Origin: Kutzneria chonburiensis
GTDB lineage: Bacteria; Actinomycetota; Actinomycetes; Mycobacteriales; Pseudonocardiaceae
Length of the DNA: 64,000 nucleotides
Assembly: GCF_028622115.1 (NCBI RefSeq)
Contig: NZ_CP097263.1
Location: forward strand, 1,054,001-1,118,000
Reading direction: 5' to 3'
Shown: piece by piece, positions 1-7,621 of the stretch
How the letters are laid out: every line of letters begins with the position of its first letter
Numbering within the stretch: position 1 is the stretch's first letter
Program-made: the position numbers and the translations under genes
The notes under the pieces: model-generated
The model's database searches: none
Told to the model about the DNA's origin: nothing
The model's input: only the letters and a program-made list of their open reading frames with translations

Positions 1-698
1 ACCTCGCGCCGTTCCTGCCCAACCACCCGCTCCAGCCGGCCGCGGGCCCGGCCACCGGTGTCGGCCCGATCAGCGCGGCCCCGTGGGGCAGCGCGTCCAT
101 CCTGCCGATCTCCTGGGCCTACGTGCGGATGATGGGCGCGGACGGCCTGCGCCGGGCCACCCTGACCGCCGTCGCGGCGGCCAACTACGTGGCCCGCCGG
201 CTCGACGAGTACTTCCCGGTGCTCTACGTCGGCGAGGGCGGTTTCGTCGCCCACGAGTGCATTCTCGACCTGCGCGGCATCACCAAGGCCACCGGCGTGA
301 CCGTGGACGACGTGGCCAAGCGGCTGGCCGACTACGGCCTGCACGCGCCGACCATGTCCTTCCCGGTGGCCGGCACGCTCATGGTCGAGCCGACCGAGAG
401 CGAGGACCTGGCCGAGCTGGACCGCTTCTGCGACGCCATGATCGCGATCCGGCGGGAGATCGACCGGGTCGGCTCGGGCGAGTGGCCGGTCGACGACAAC
501 CCGCTGCGCAACGCCCCGCACACCGCGGCCTGCCTGACCGAGCAGGAGTGGAAGCACCCGTACACCCGGCACGAGGCGGTGTTCCCGGCCGGCGTGAACG
601 CGCCGAAGATCTGGCCGCCGGTCCGCCGCATCGACGGCGCCAAGGGCGACCGCAACCTGGTCTGCTCCTGCCCGCCGCTGGAGGCCTACCAGAACTGA
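1..698 (+). CDS. gcvP: Glycine dehydrogenase (decarboxylating), C-terminal part
   Basis: This is the last 231 codons of the P protein of the glycine cleavage system, which decarboxylates glycine with pyridoxal phosphate and passes the aminomethyl group to the lipoyl H protein in the cytoplasm. The 5' end lies outside the window. The reading frame is open from base 3. It carries family stretches such as [29 protein letters not shown] and the terminal region [20 protein letters not shown], all typical of GcvP C-termini. The pyridoxal-lysine region is not in the window. The stop is followed after 15 bases by a long palindrome that probably ends transcription. No other glycine cleavage gene is visible downstream. 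Confidence 0.95.
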   Translation, partial: LAPFLPNHPLQPAAGPATGVGPISAAPWGSASILPISWAYVRMMGADGLRRATLTAVAAANYVARRLDEYFPVLYVGEGGFVAHECILDLRGITKATGVTVDDVAKRLADYGLHAPTMSFPVAGTLMVEPTESEDLAELDRFCDAMIAIRREIDRVGSGEWPVDDNPLRNAPHTAACLTEQEWKHPYTRHEAVFPAGVNAPKIWPPVRRIDGAKGDRNLVCSCPPLEAYQN

Positions 699-713
699 AA
701 GATGTGACGATTG

Positions 714-768
714 TGCAGGGAAGGACGCCTTACCTGCGTTGGACGCAGGTAAGGCGTCCTTCCCTGCA
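714..768. repeat. Long palindrome, copy 1 of a repeated intergenic element
   Basis: A perfect inverted repeat has 26-base arms (714-739 and 743-768) and a 3-base loop. It starts 15 bases after the gcvP stop. The arm core GCAGGGAAGGACGCCTTACC recurs at 13399 and 30130. Each arm is also an imperfect palindrome itself (GCAGG/CCTGC and AAGG/CCTT around a 3-base loop). The RNA could therefore fold as one long hairpin or two short ones. It probably works as a terminator for gcvP, but there is no T-tract. Confidence 0.85.
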
Positions 769-788
769 TCACACAGAGGGGGAGCGGC

Positions 789-1268
789 GTGTCCTATCCG
801 GAGATTCGCTATGACGGGGAGGGCGGCGAGGTCACGGCCTGGCTGCGTCCCGCCGACACTCCGGCCGAGCTGGTCGGCAATTCCGGCACCAGTTTTTCGT
901 ACCTGGCCAAGGGATCGCAGACCGGCGGCGACTTCGGGCTGTACCGGCTGGACATGCCGCCCCGGACCAAGGGCGCGTCCGACCACTTCCACCGCACCAT
1001 CTCCGAGTCCTTCTTCGTGCTGTCCGGCACGGTGAAGCTGTTCAACGGCGGGGAGTGGGTCGACGGGCGGGAAGGCGACTTCCTGCACGTCCCGCCGGGC
1101 GGCCGGCACGGTTTCAGCAACGAGTCCGACGACCCGGTGTCGATGCTGCTGCTGTTCACGCCGGGCGCGCCGCGCGAGGGTTACTTCGAGGGCCTCAAGA
1201 CCGTGTCCGACCTGTCCGATCCGGAGCGGCTGGAGTTCTTCCTGAAGCACGACAACATCTTTCCCTAG
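789..1268 (+). CDS. Cupin domain protein
   Basis: This is a 159-residue single-domain cupin. Motif 1 (about residues 66-80, HFHRTISESFFVLSG) supplies H66, H68 and E73. Motif 2 (about 96-109, GDFLHVPPGGRHGF) supplies H107, so a full set of metal ligands is present. The substrate cannot be read from the sequence. Cupins of this form include oxygenases, isomerases and binding proteins. The GTG start is supported by a purine-rich GGGGGAG a few bases upstream. It is a single gene between the gcvP palindrome and a convergent hairpin. Confidence 0.85.
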   Translation: MSYPEIRYDGEGGEVTAWLRPADTPAELVGNSGTSFSYLAKGSQTGGDFGLYRLDMPPRTKGASDHFHRTISESFFVLSGTVKLFNGGEWVDGREGDFLHVPPGGRHGFSNESDDPVSMLLLFTPGAPREGYFEGLKTVSDLSDPERLEFFLKHDNIFP

Positions 1269-1279
1269 CAAGGAAAAGC

Positions 1280-1307
1280 GGCGGCGAACTCCCTCGGGTT
1301 CGCCGCC
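1280..1307. terminator. Hairpin between convergent genes
   Basis: A 10-bp stem (GGCGGCGAAC, 1280-1289, with 1298-1307) and 8-base loop lies between the cupin stop and the stop of the facing small gene. It can serve both strands. Confidence 0.7.
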
Positions 1308-1315
1308 ACCGGTCC

Positions 1316-1591
1316 TCAGGGCTGGTTCTCCGACGCGATCCCGGCCGGCGCGTGGTCCAACGCCGCCGTGATCGCCGCGGCCAACGCCCGCGCTGCCTCC
1401 TCCGTGAGCTCCACGGCCACCCGCGCGCCGGGGCCGTCGGCCGGATTGAGGAAGTCGATGTTCAGCGTGTGCGTGTACCGGGCGTGCGTGGGGTGGTCCA
1501 CGTAGACCGAGCCGTCGGTCAGCTTGAACCAGCCGGTCGCGCCCTTGCCGGCGCCGTCGAGCAGGATCTTCTCAGTGAGATAGGTGCACAT
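1316..1591 (-). CDS. Small conserved protein, DUF6295-like
   Basis: The product is a 91-residue soluble protein beginning MCTYLTEKILLDGAGKGATG and containing HTLNIDFLNP. From memory this N-terminus matches the actinobacterial family annotated DUF6295, which has no known function; I could not run the search. There is no signal peptide, membrane segment or catalytic motif. It lies 10 bases upstream of the dienelactone hydrolase stop, on the same strand and after that gene, so the two may share a transcript. Confidence 0.75.
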   Translation of the reverse strand: MCTYLTEKILLDGAGKGATGWFKLTDGSVYVDHPTHARYTHTLNIDFLNPADGPGARVAVELTEEAARALAAAITAALDHAPAGIASENQP

Positions 1592-1601
1592 GGGGCCCCC
1601 T

Positions 1602-2348
1602 TCAGGACGCGAGGTGGCGGCCGTAGAAGTTGAAGATCTTCTGCCAGCCGTCGGCGGCGGCCTCGGCGCGGTAGCTCGGCCGCTCCACGGAGAAGAAGGC
1701 GTGGTTGGCGCCCTCGTAGGTGTGGAACTCGGTGGTCTTGCCGTGCTCCTTCAGTACGGCTTCGAGCTCGGCGGTCTCCTCCGGCGTCGGGAACTTGTCG
1801 TCGGCGCCGAACAGGCCCAGCAGCGGCGACGACAGGTTGGGCGCGATGTCCAGCAGCGGCCCCATGGTGGTGATGCCCATGGCCGGGTCGGGGCCGCGGG
1901 TGACGAACGCGCCGTAGCAGTCGACGGCCGCGTCGACCTGGAGCGAGCAGGCGACGAGGAAGGTGTGCCGGCCGCCGGAGCAGTAGCCGATCACGCCGAC
2001 CTTGCCGTTGCTGGACTCCAGCGACTTCAGGTGTCGCAAAGCCCCGTCGGCGTCGCCGACGACCTGCGAGTCGGGCACGCCGCCCTGCGCGCGGGCGGCC
2101 GCCGCGGCGTCGTCGGGGCTGGCGCCGGGGGCGACGCGGTAGAACAGGTTGGGCGCGATGGCGTTGTAGCCGTTCACGGCGAACCTGCGCACGATCTCCT
2201 TGGTGCCCTCGTCGTAACCGGGCATGTGGTGGATCACCAGCACGCCGCCGCTCGGCGTGGTGTCGAGCGGCCTAGCCAGGTACGCCTCGATCTCGTCACC
2301 GCCGTTGCCGGTGATGGTGATGGTCTCGGCCAGCATCGCGTCGGACAC
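1602..2348 (-). CDS. Dienelactone hydrolase family protein
   Basis: This is an alpha/beta hydrolase of the dienelactone hydrolase family, about 248 residues. The nucleophile is Cys, near residue 123 in GYCSGG, in place of Ser. The acid is Asp near 183 in GADDKFPTPE and the base is His near 216 in GANHAFF. These are the family triad and suggest a carboxymethylenebutenolidase-like or related esterase activity. The substrate is unknown. The chosen GTG start at 2348 has GGAGGG nine bases upstream. An ATG at 2402, five bases after the upstream gene's stop, is an alternative giving 18 more residues. It is probably co-transcribed with the phosphopantetheinyl transferase upstream. Confidence 0.88.
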   Translation of the reverse strand: MSDAMLAETITITGNGGDEIEAYLARPLDTTPSGGVLVIHHMPGYDEGTKEIVRRFAVNGYNAIAPNLFYRVAPGASPDDAAAAARAQGGVPDSQVVGDADGALRHLKSLESSNGKVGVIGYCSGGRHTFLVACSLQVDAAVDCYGAFVTRGPDPAMGITTMGPLLDIAPNLSSPLLGLFGADDKFPTPEETAELEAVLKEHGKTTEFHTYEGANHAFFSVERPSYRAEAAADGWQKIFNFYGRHLAS

Positions 2349-2407
2349 GTCTGTCGTCCCTCCGTCGTTCGTGACGACACCCACCCTACCCGGAATGGTC
2401 ATTCCGG

Positions 2408-3133
2408 TTACCTCAGAAGATCGGCATCCAGTTCCCGAACGGTCAGCGGCTCGGAAGTGAGCACGGCGACGGCGGCCTGGTGGCGTGGACCGGGGTTCAC
2501 CATGGCCAGGCGGACGTGGTCGACGGGGATGTCCAGCGGCCACGACACCAGCGTGGGCGGCTGGTCGGCGGGGGAGACCTCGATCCGGCTCATCGGCATC
2601 CGCAGCCCGTGCCCGGTGGCCTTGAGCAGCGCCTCCTTGCGCACCCACAGCCGGTGGAAGTCGGCCCCGGGATGTGCGGACCCGTCCAGGTGGGCCAGTT
2701 CCCACGAACTCAACGTGTTCTCGGCCAGCTCACGGTCGAAATGCGCGGCCAGCGGCGTGAATTCGACGTCCACGCCGACCTCGCCGAGGCGGGTGACGGC
2801 CACGGCGACGCGCTCGCCGGCGTGCGACACGGACACCTCGATGCCGCTGGCCGGCAGTCGCGGCCGCCCGTGCTGCTGGCCGCAGTCGGTGCACGTGCGG
2901 TCGACCAGGATCTCGCCCGGCCGCTCGCCGGTCTGCACGGCGACGGCCGCGCGCAGCAGCCACGCCCCGACCATCGACCGCTGCCGGTCCACCCGCTGTC
3001 GGTACCGGCCGGCGCGGCGCTGCTCGGCCTCGGGCACCACGGCCGTGAGAACGTCGTCGGGCACCTGGTCGGGACGGGCCCACCAGATCTGGCACTCACC
3101 GTCGAGCAACTGATCAGCAGCCACGTTTGCCAC
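2408..3133 (-). CDS. 4'-phosphopantetheinyl transferase, Sfp type
   Basis: This 241-residue protein should transfer phosphopantetheine from coenzyme A to carrier domains of fatty acid, polyketide or non-ribosomal peptide synthases. Two superfamily motifs are clear: GEVGVDVEF, with the metal-binding acidic residues, and WVRKEALLKATGHG near the C-terminal third. The length fits Sfp-type rather than AcpS-type enzymes. A zinc-finger-like CTDCGQQHGRP segment precedes the core, as in many actinobacterial members. GTG at 3133 is used here. GTG at 3124 is an alternative, because TACCGT lies 7 bases before it (leaderless pattern). No carrier-protein gene is nearby, so it may serve remote clusters. Confidence 0.9.
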   Translation of the reverse strand: MANVAADQLLDGECQIWWARPDQVPDDVLTAVVPEAEQRRAGRYRQRVDRQRSMVGAWLLRAAVAVQTGERPGEILVDRTCTDCGQQHGRPRLPASGIEVSVSHAGERVAVAVTRLGEVGVDVEFTPLAAHFDRELAENTLSSWELAHLDGSAHPGADFHRLWVRKEALLKATGHGLRMPMSRIEVSPADQPPTLVSWPLDIPVDHVRLAMVNPGPRHQAAVAVLTSEPLTVRELDADLLR

Positions 3134-3167
3134 GGTAGGGCGGGAGCAGCGGGCTATTCCGGTGACT

Positions 3168-3218
3168 TTGGCGTCCGATCCGGTGTACTGTACTCACCTA
3201 TCGAGTTAGACCTATCGA
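3168..3218 (+). promoter_or_regulatory. Promoter and direct-repeat operator candidate for the ABC exporter
   Basis: TTGGCG (3168-3173) and TACTCA (3191-3196) are separated by 17 bases. Immediately after the -10 box the nonamer ACCTATCGA occurs twice, at 3196-3204 and 3210-3218, 14 bases apart. This is where a repressor such as the PadR protein encoded at the end of the operon could bind. Confidence 0.5.
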
Positions 3219-3238
3219 AAACGACTTATGGGGGACTC

Positions 3239-5233
3239 TTGACCAGAGGTGGCGGCCGGCCCGGTCATCGCCGGGCCGTCACGGTGCCGGACAGCGGACT
3301 GACCGGCTCGGTGGACATTCCCGACCCGGCGCCGTCCGACGAGCCCAAGGACCTGCGGTCCCGGCTCCAGCGGCTGCGCCGGTCGGTCGGCGGCCTGCTC
3401 AAGGGGCTGCCGCGGGTGGTCAAGCTGGCCTGGGACGCCGGCCGCTGGCCGACCCTGTGGCTGGTGTTCGCCACCGTCGTCGCCGGCCTCACGCCGACGG
3501 CCACGGCGTACATCTCCAAGTTGCTGATCGACTCCGTGACCCATGCGATCGCCGTGCACAGCGCGCACCAGCCGGACGTGGTGCAGGTCGGCCCGCTGGC
3601 GCTGAGCACGGTCGGCGTGATCATCGCGGTGGCCGGCCTGCAACTGGTGGTCTACGCGGTGAACTCGGTGATGTCGGCCGTGTCCACGATGAACCAGCAG
3701 CTGCTCAACGACCGGGTGTCGCAGACCATCCGGCTGCGGGTGATGGCCCACGCCAGCCGGCTCGACCTGGCCTTCTTCGAGGGCTCGTCCTCGTACGACC
3801 TGATCCGGCAGGCCCAGGACGAGGCCCCTTCCCGCCCGGTGGCCATGCTGACCTCGGTGTTCGGCCTCATCCGCACCGGCATCACGTTCACCTCGATGAT
3901 CGCGCTGCTGCTGTCGATCAACCCGTGGCTGGCGCTGGTCGCCGTGCTCTCGCCGATCCCGGCGTTCATCGCCGACTCCCGCTACGGCGCCCGCAGCTAC
4001 GTGTACGCGGTGTGGAGCTCGCCGATCCGCCGCCGCATGGACTACCTGTCCTCGCTGGTCACCACCGACACGTACGCCAAGGAGATCAAGCTCTTCGGCC
4101 TCGGCGACTACCTGGTCGACCGGTTCCGCCGGATCAGCGCCGTCTACTTCGGACGGCAGCGCAAGCTGATCACCGAGCGGAACCTGCGCGGCACCGGTTG
4201 GGGCCTGATCACCACCATCACGGCTTCGCTGACGTACCTGTACATCGCGCTGGAGGCGGTCAACGGGCGGCTCACGGTCGGCGACCTGCTGCTGTTCACC
4301 CAGGCCTCGACCGCCGTGCAGCAGTCGGTGTCGTCGCTGTTCACCGGCTTCACCGGCATGTACGAGAACAACCTCTACCTGGACAACCTGTACAAGCTGC
4401 TGGCCACCGAGCCGGCGGTGGTCGCGCCGTCGCGGCCCCGCCCGCTGCCGGAGCCGGTGCGCGGCCATGTCGTGTTCGAGGACGTCACCTTCAGCTATCC
4501 GGGCACGGACGCGGTGGCGCTCAACGGAGTCAGCTTCGAGATCCAGCCCGGCCAGACCACCGCGGTGGTCGGCCGCAACGGCGCCGGCAAGTCGACCCTG
4601 TTCAAGCTGCTGTGCCGGCTCTACGACCCGAACTCCGGCCGGATCCTGTTGGACGGCACCGACATCCGCGAGTTCGACCCGGACGTGCTGCGCCGGCACA
4701 TCAGCGCCATGTTCCAGGACTACGTGACCTATCAGGCCAGCGCGTCGGAGAACATCGGCGTCGGCGACATCGAGCACGTCACCGACCAGGAGCTGATCGA
4801 CCGGTCGGCGGTGGCCGGCGGGGCCGACGAGCTGATCGCCGGCATGCCGATGGGCATGGGCACGCCGCTGGGCCGCTGGTTCAACGAGGGCGCGAACCTG
4901 TCCGGCGGCGAGTGGCAGAAGATCGCGCTGAGCCGGGCCTTCATGCGGGACGCGCCGCTGCTCATCCTGGACGAGCCGACCTCGGCGCTGGACGCGCAGG
5001 CCGAGCACGACCTGTTCGCCCGGCTGCGCAACCTGGCCCACGGCCGGACCACGCTCTACATCTCGCACCGGTTCTCCACGGTGCGTCAGGCCGACCGGAT
5101 CCTGTTGCTGGACAACGGGAAGGTCGCCGAGTACGGCACGCACGAAGAGCTGATGGCGGCCGACGAGGGCTACGCCAACCTCTTCACGTTGCAGGCCTCG
5201 GCCTACCTCGACGCACCGCAGCGGAGCGCCTGA
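3239..5233 (+). CDS. ABC transporter, fused permease and ATPase (exporter type)
   Basis: This is a half-size ABC exporter of about 664 residues. The N-terminal half carries hydrophobic segments (for example LVFATVVAGLTPTATAYISK). The nucleotide-binding domain has Walker A GRNGAGKST near residue 445, signature LSGGEWQ near 555 and Walker B LLILDEPT near 580, followed by an H-loop YISHR. The substrate is unknown; the architecture implies export of a drug, peptide or lipid. The TTG start at 3239 follows GGGGGA closely. GTG codons at 3284 and 3311 are alternatives. The stop overlaps the start of the padR gene by one base, so the two form an operon. Confidence 0.88.
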   Translation: MTRGGGRPGHRRAVTVPDSGLTGSVDIPDPAPSDEPKDLRSRLQRLRRSVGGLLKGLPRVVKLAWDAGRWPTLWLVFATVVAGLTPTATAYISKLLIDSVTHAIAVHSAHQPDVVQVGPLALSTVGVIIAVAGLQLVVYAVNSVMSAVSTMNQQLLNDRVSQTIRLRVMAHASRLDLAFFEGSSSYDLIRQAQDEAPSRPVAMLTSVFGLIRTGITFTSMIALLLSINPWLALVAVLSPIPAFIADSRYGARSYVYAVWSSPIRRRMDYLSSLVTTDTYAKEIKLFGLGDYLVDRFRRISAVYFGRQRKLITERNLRGTGWGLITTITASLTYLYIALEAVNGRLTVGDLLLFTQASTAVQQSVSSLFTGFTGMYENNLYLDNLYKLLATEPAVVAPSRPRPLPEPVRGHVVFEDVTFSYPGTDAVALNGVSFEIQPGQTTAVVGRNGAGKSTLFKLLCRLYDPNSGRILLDGTDIREFDPDVLRRHISAMFQDYVTYQASASENIGVGDIEHVTDQELIDRSAVAGGADELIAGMPMGMGTPLGRWFNEGANLSGGEWQKIALSRAFMRDAPLLILDEPTSALDAQAEHDLFARLRNLAHGRTTLYISHRFSTVRQADRILLLDNGKVAEYGTHEELMAADEGYANLFTLQASAYLDAPQRSA

Positions 5234-5754
5234 TGTCGTTGCGGCACGCGCTGTTGGGGCTGCTCGCGCTCAGCCCCAACAGCGGCTACCAGCTGGGCCA
5301 GATCTTCCAGAACACGTTGCAGCAGATCTGGCATGCCCGTAACCACCAGCTCTACCCGGAGCTGGCCCGACTGTCGTCCGATGGGCACGTGGAGTGCGTC
5401 GAGGAAGGCGCACGCGGCAAGCGCACGTACGCCATCACCGACGACGGCCGGGCCGAGCTGCGGCGCTGGCTGGTCGACGTCCAGCCGGACCGCACCATGC
5501 GCAGCGAGACGTACCTGCGGGCCTGGCTGCTGTCCGTGGTGCTGAGCCGTGAGGACGCGTTGTGCGTGCTGGGGCGGGACATCGAGGCGCTGCGGGAACA
5601 GCGTGACGGCGTGTTGGCCGTGCAGGCCCGCAGCGCCGCGATCTCGCCGCCGTACGGGCCGCACAGCCTGTCGCTGGATCTCAATCTCCGCCTGACCGAG
5701 GCGATGCTGGGCTGGTCGGAGGAGGCGGCCCGGCGTATTGCCGAACGGCCGTGA
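5233..5754 (+). CDS. PadR family transcriptional regulator
   Basis: This 173-residue regulator has an N-terminal PadR winged helix (MSLRHALLGLLALSPNSGYQ ... WHARNHQLYPELARLSSDGHV) and a longer C-terminal helical part of the Vir type used for dimerisation. ATG at 5233 lies inside the TGATG overlap with the ABC exporter stop. The pairing suggests that it represses the exporter operon until the exported compound binds. The direct repeats at 3196-3218 are candidate operators. Confidence 0.9.
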   Translation: MSLRHALLGLLALSPNSGYQLGQIFQNTLQQIWHARNHQLYPELARLSSDGHVECVEEGARGKRTYAITDDGRAELRRWLVDVQPDRTMRSETYLRAWLLSVVLSREDALCVLGRDIEALREQRDGVLAVQARSAAISPPYGPHSLSLDLNLRLTEAMLGWSEEAARRIAERP

Positions 5755-6270
5755 CTACTCGATGACCCAGGATTGGGCGCCGGCCGGCGCGGCCTGGCCG
5801 CAGGTGAACTGCATCAGCTCGCTGCCGGCCCCGCCGACGGTGTCCAGGCACTGGTTGGTGCCCAGATGCCGCAGGCTGAGCCCTTCCACCACCCACTGCT
5901 CGGACGTCAGGCCGTCACAGGTGAACTCGTCGACCGTCTCACCGGGGGTGGCCGTGCCGTTGTTGACCTCCATGCAGAATCCGCTGGCCCGGTTGACGAT
6001 GAAGAACGTGTTCGGCGCCCCGGTCGGCACGAACACCCACCTCCGGGTGGCGAGGGTGGAACAGGGGGCGAGCCTGAGTCGGACGTTGAGCACCCCGCCG
6101 GGGGCGTCGACACACTGCGTGAACGCGGCGTTGCGCATCTGGCGGAAGGCGTCACTGGCCGCCGCCGGTTTGACCGGGGCGGCGGGCGCGGCGTTCGCGA
6201 CGGCGACCGAGCCGGCCACGGCCAGGAACAGCGCCGCCGCGATGCTGGCGAGCCTGCTGGGAGTTTTCAT
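5755..6270 (-). CDS. Secreted ricin-type beta-trefoil lectin protein
   Basis: The protein has a signal peptide (MKTPSRLASIAAALFLAVAG) ending near AVANA, then a single domain of about 130 residues. The domain has ricin-type repeats with Q/R-x-W motifs (RRWVF, SEQWVVE, AQSWVIE) and paired cysteines (FTQCVDAPGG, NQCLDTVGG). This fold binds carbohydrate, and no catalytic domain is attached. ATG at 6270 is chosen because AGGAG is 8 bases upstream; for ATG 6276 the spacing would be only 2. Its stop directly abuts the padR stop on the other strand. Confidence 0.85.
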   Translation of the reverse strand: MKTPSRLASIAAALFLAVAGSVAVANAAPAAPVKPAAASDAFRQMRNAAFTQCVDAPGGVLNVRLRLAPCSTLATRRWVFVPTGAPNTFFIVNRASGFCMEVNNGTATPGETVDEFTCDGLTSEQWVVEGLSLRHLGTNQCLDTVGGAGSELMQFTCGQAAPAGAQSWVIE

Positions 6271-6305
6271 CGGCATTTCTCCTCATGGTCTGCGACATGC
6301 GGCGG

Positions 6306-7616
6306 CTACCGTCGCAAGCGCTGTCGACAATCCGTCGACACACCCTTGAGTGCGACCACCTGAAGGCCAAGGGTGGTGACCAGGGCCATGACCGTCAGCG
6401 GGTAGCTGTTGCGGATCACGAAGGCCAGCGGTCCCTCGAAGTCGATCGAGATGATGCCGGTGGGCATGCCATGGCCGAAGTCGATGGGCGGGAGGTCGGT
6501 GGGAATCGCCGCGCCGGCAAGGAAAACCAGCGCCGGCACGTACCACGGCAGGCGCGCGGCCAGCGCGATGATCACTGGCAGGAACCAGACCCAGTGGTGC
6601 TCCCAGGAGAACGGCGACACCGCGGCGGCGGTCATGCCGACCAGGCCGAGGGCCAGCACGCGGTCGCCGCGCCGGTCGATCGCGCCGGCCACGGCGGTGC
6701 CGGCCAGGCCGACCGCGCCGCCGAGCAGCAGCCACGGCGGCCCGGACTGCGCCTCGCCCAGGACGCGGGCCAGCATGCCGTGGATGGACTGGTCCGACCA
6801 CGACAGCACCGGGCCGACCCGGGAGGAGTCGCCGAACACGCCGCCGATCCAGTAGTGCATCGCCTCGGGCACAAAGAGAATGCCGATGATCACCGTGACG
6901 GCGAAGGTCGCGACGGCGACCCCGGCCTCCCGCCAGCGGCGGGCGAACAGCAGGTACACCACGAAGATCAGCGGGGTGAGCTTGATCGCGGCGGCCAGCC
7001 CGACGCCGATGCCGGCCCACTTCGACGGCCGTCGGCGGCACAGGTCGAACACGACCAGCCCGAGCAGGATGAGGTTGATCTGGCCCAGCGCCAGGCTGGT
7101 GCGCACGGGTTCCAGCCAGACGGCCAGGCCGAAGAACACCAGGGCCAGCGGCATCGGCAGGCCGGCTGTCGCGGTGCAGCGGCGCACGATCTGCCACAGC
7201 AGCACCAGGTTGCCGATGATCCACAGTCCATACAGGACCGGATACGGGATCACGGCCAGCGGCAGGAAGAAGATGGCGGCGAACGGGGGATAGGTGAACA
7301 TCATCGGGCCGAGCACGCCCTGCGAGTACAGCGGCCGGCCGGTGATGAGCGCCTGCGCGCCGGCCCGGTAGACCTGCATGTCGATCAGGCCGCCGCTGAG
7401 CCACAGCACGAACATCAGCACGGCCGCGCCGACCAGCACCGCGGACACCATCCGCGCGTGCGCGGTCAGCCAGCGCCCGACCGCGTCCAGCGGCCGGTGG
7501 AACCCGTTGTCCGCCAGTGACTTCACCAACCGCCGCCGACCGGCCTCGAAAGCCTTCGTGGTCATCGGCGGCACCTCCCGCGCGATCAGGTCGACCAGCG
7601 CTGTCTCGTTCTGCAT
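6306..7616 (-). CDS. GT87-type polyprenol-linked glycosyltransferase, first of a tandem pair
   Basis: This is a multi-pass membrane protein of 436 residues with the GT87/DUF2029 pattern: LIDMQVYRAGAQAL after the first transmembrane helix, FTYPPFAAIFFLPLA, SLALGQINLILLGLVVFDLC, and GVGLAAAIKLTPLIF. Members use polyprenyl-phospho-mannose or a similar donor on the outer face of the membrane to build mannans or related glycans. The cytoplasmic N-terminus begins MQNETALVDLIAREVPPM, almost the same as its neighbour. ATG at 7616 lies five bases after the neighbour's stop, so the pair is one operon. The donor and acceptor are inferred from family only. Confidence 0.82.
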   Translation of the reverse strand: MQNETALVDLIAREVPPMTTKAFEAGRRRLVKSLADNGFHRPLDAVGRWLTAHARMVSAVLVGAAVLMFVLWLSGGLIDMQVYRAGAQALITGRPLYSQGVLGPMMFTYPPFAAIFFLPLAVIPYPVLYGLWIIGNLVLLWQIVRRCTATAGLPMPLALVFFGLAVWLEPVRTSLALGQINLILLGLVVFDLCRRRPSKWAGIGVGLAAAIKLTPLIFVVYLLFARRWREAGVAVATFAVTVIIGILFVPEAMHYWIGGVFGDSSRVGPVLSWSDQSIHGMLARVLGEAQSGPPWLLLGGAVGLAGTAVAGAIDRRGDRVLALGLVGMTAAAVSPFSWEHHWVWFLPVIIALAARLPWYVPALVFLAGAAIPTDLPPIDFGHGMPTGIISIDFEGPLAFVIRNSYPLTVMALVTTLGLQVVALKGVSTDCRQRLRR

Positions 7617-7621
7617 GTGGT

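Noticed and set aside
2480-3238. Long plus-strand open frame in front of the ABC exporter
   Set aside because: It runs antisense through the phosphopantetheinyl transferase gene and has no family-like sequence. High GC content leaves opposite strands open. The exporter begins near 3239.
3212-5143. 643-codon minus-strand frame opposite the ABC exporter
   Set aside because: Composition is Arg/Gly/Gln/His-rich low-complexity typical of an antisense shadow; the plus strand carries full ABC motifs.
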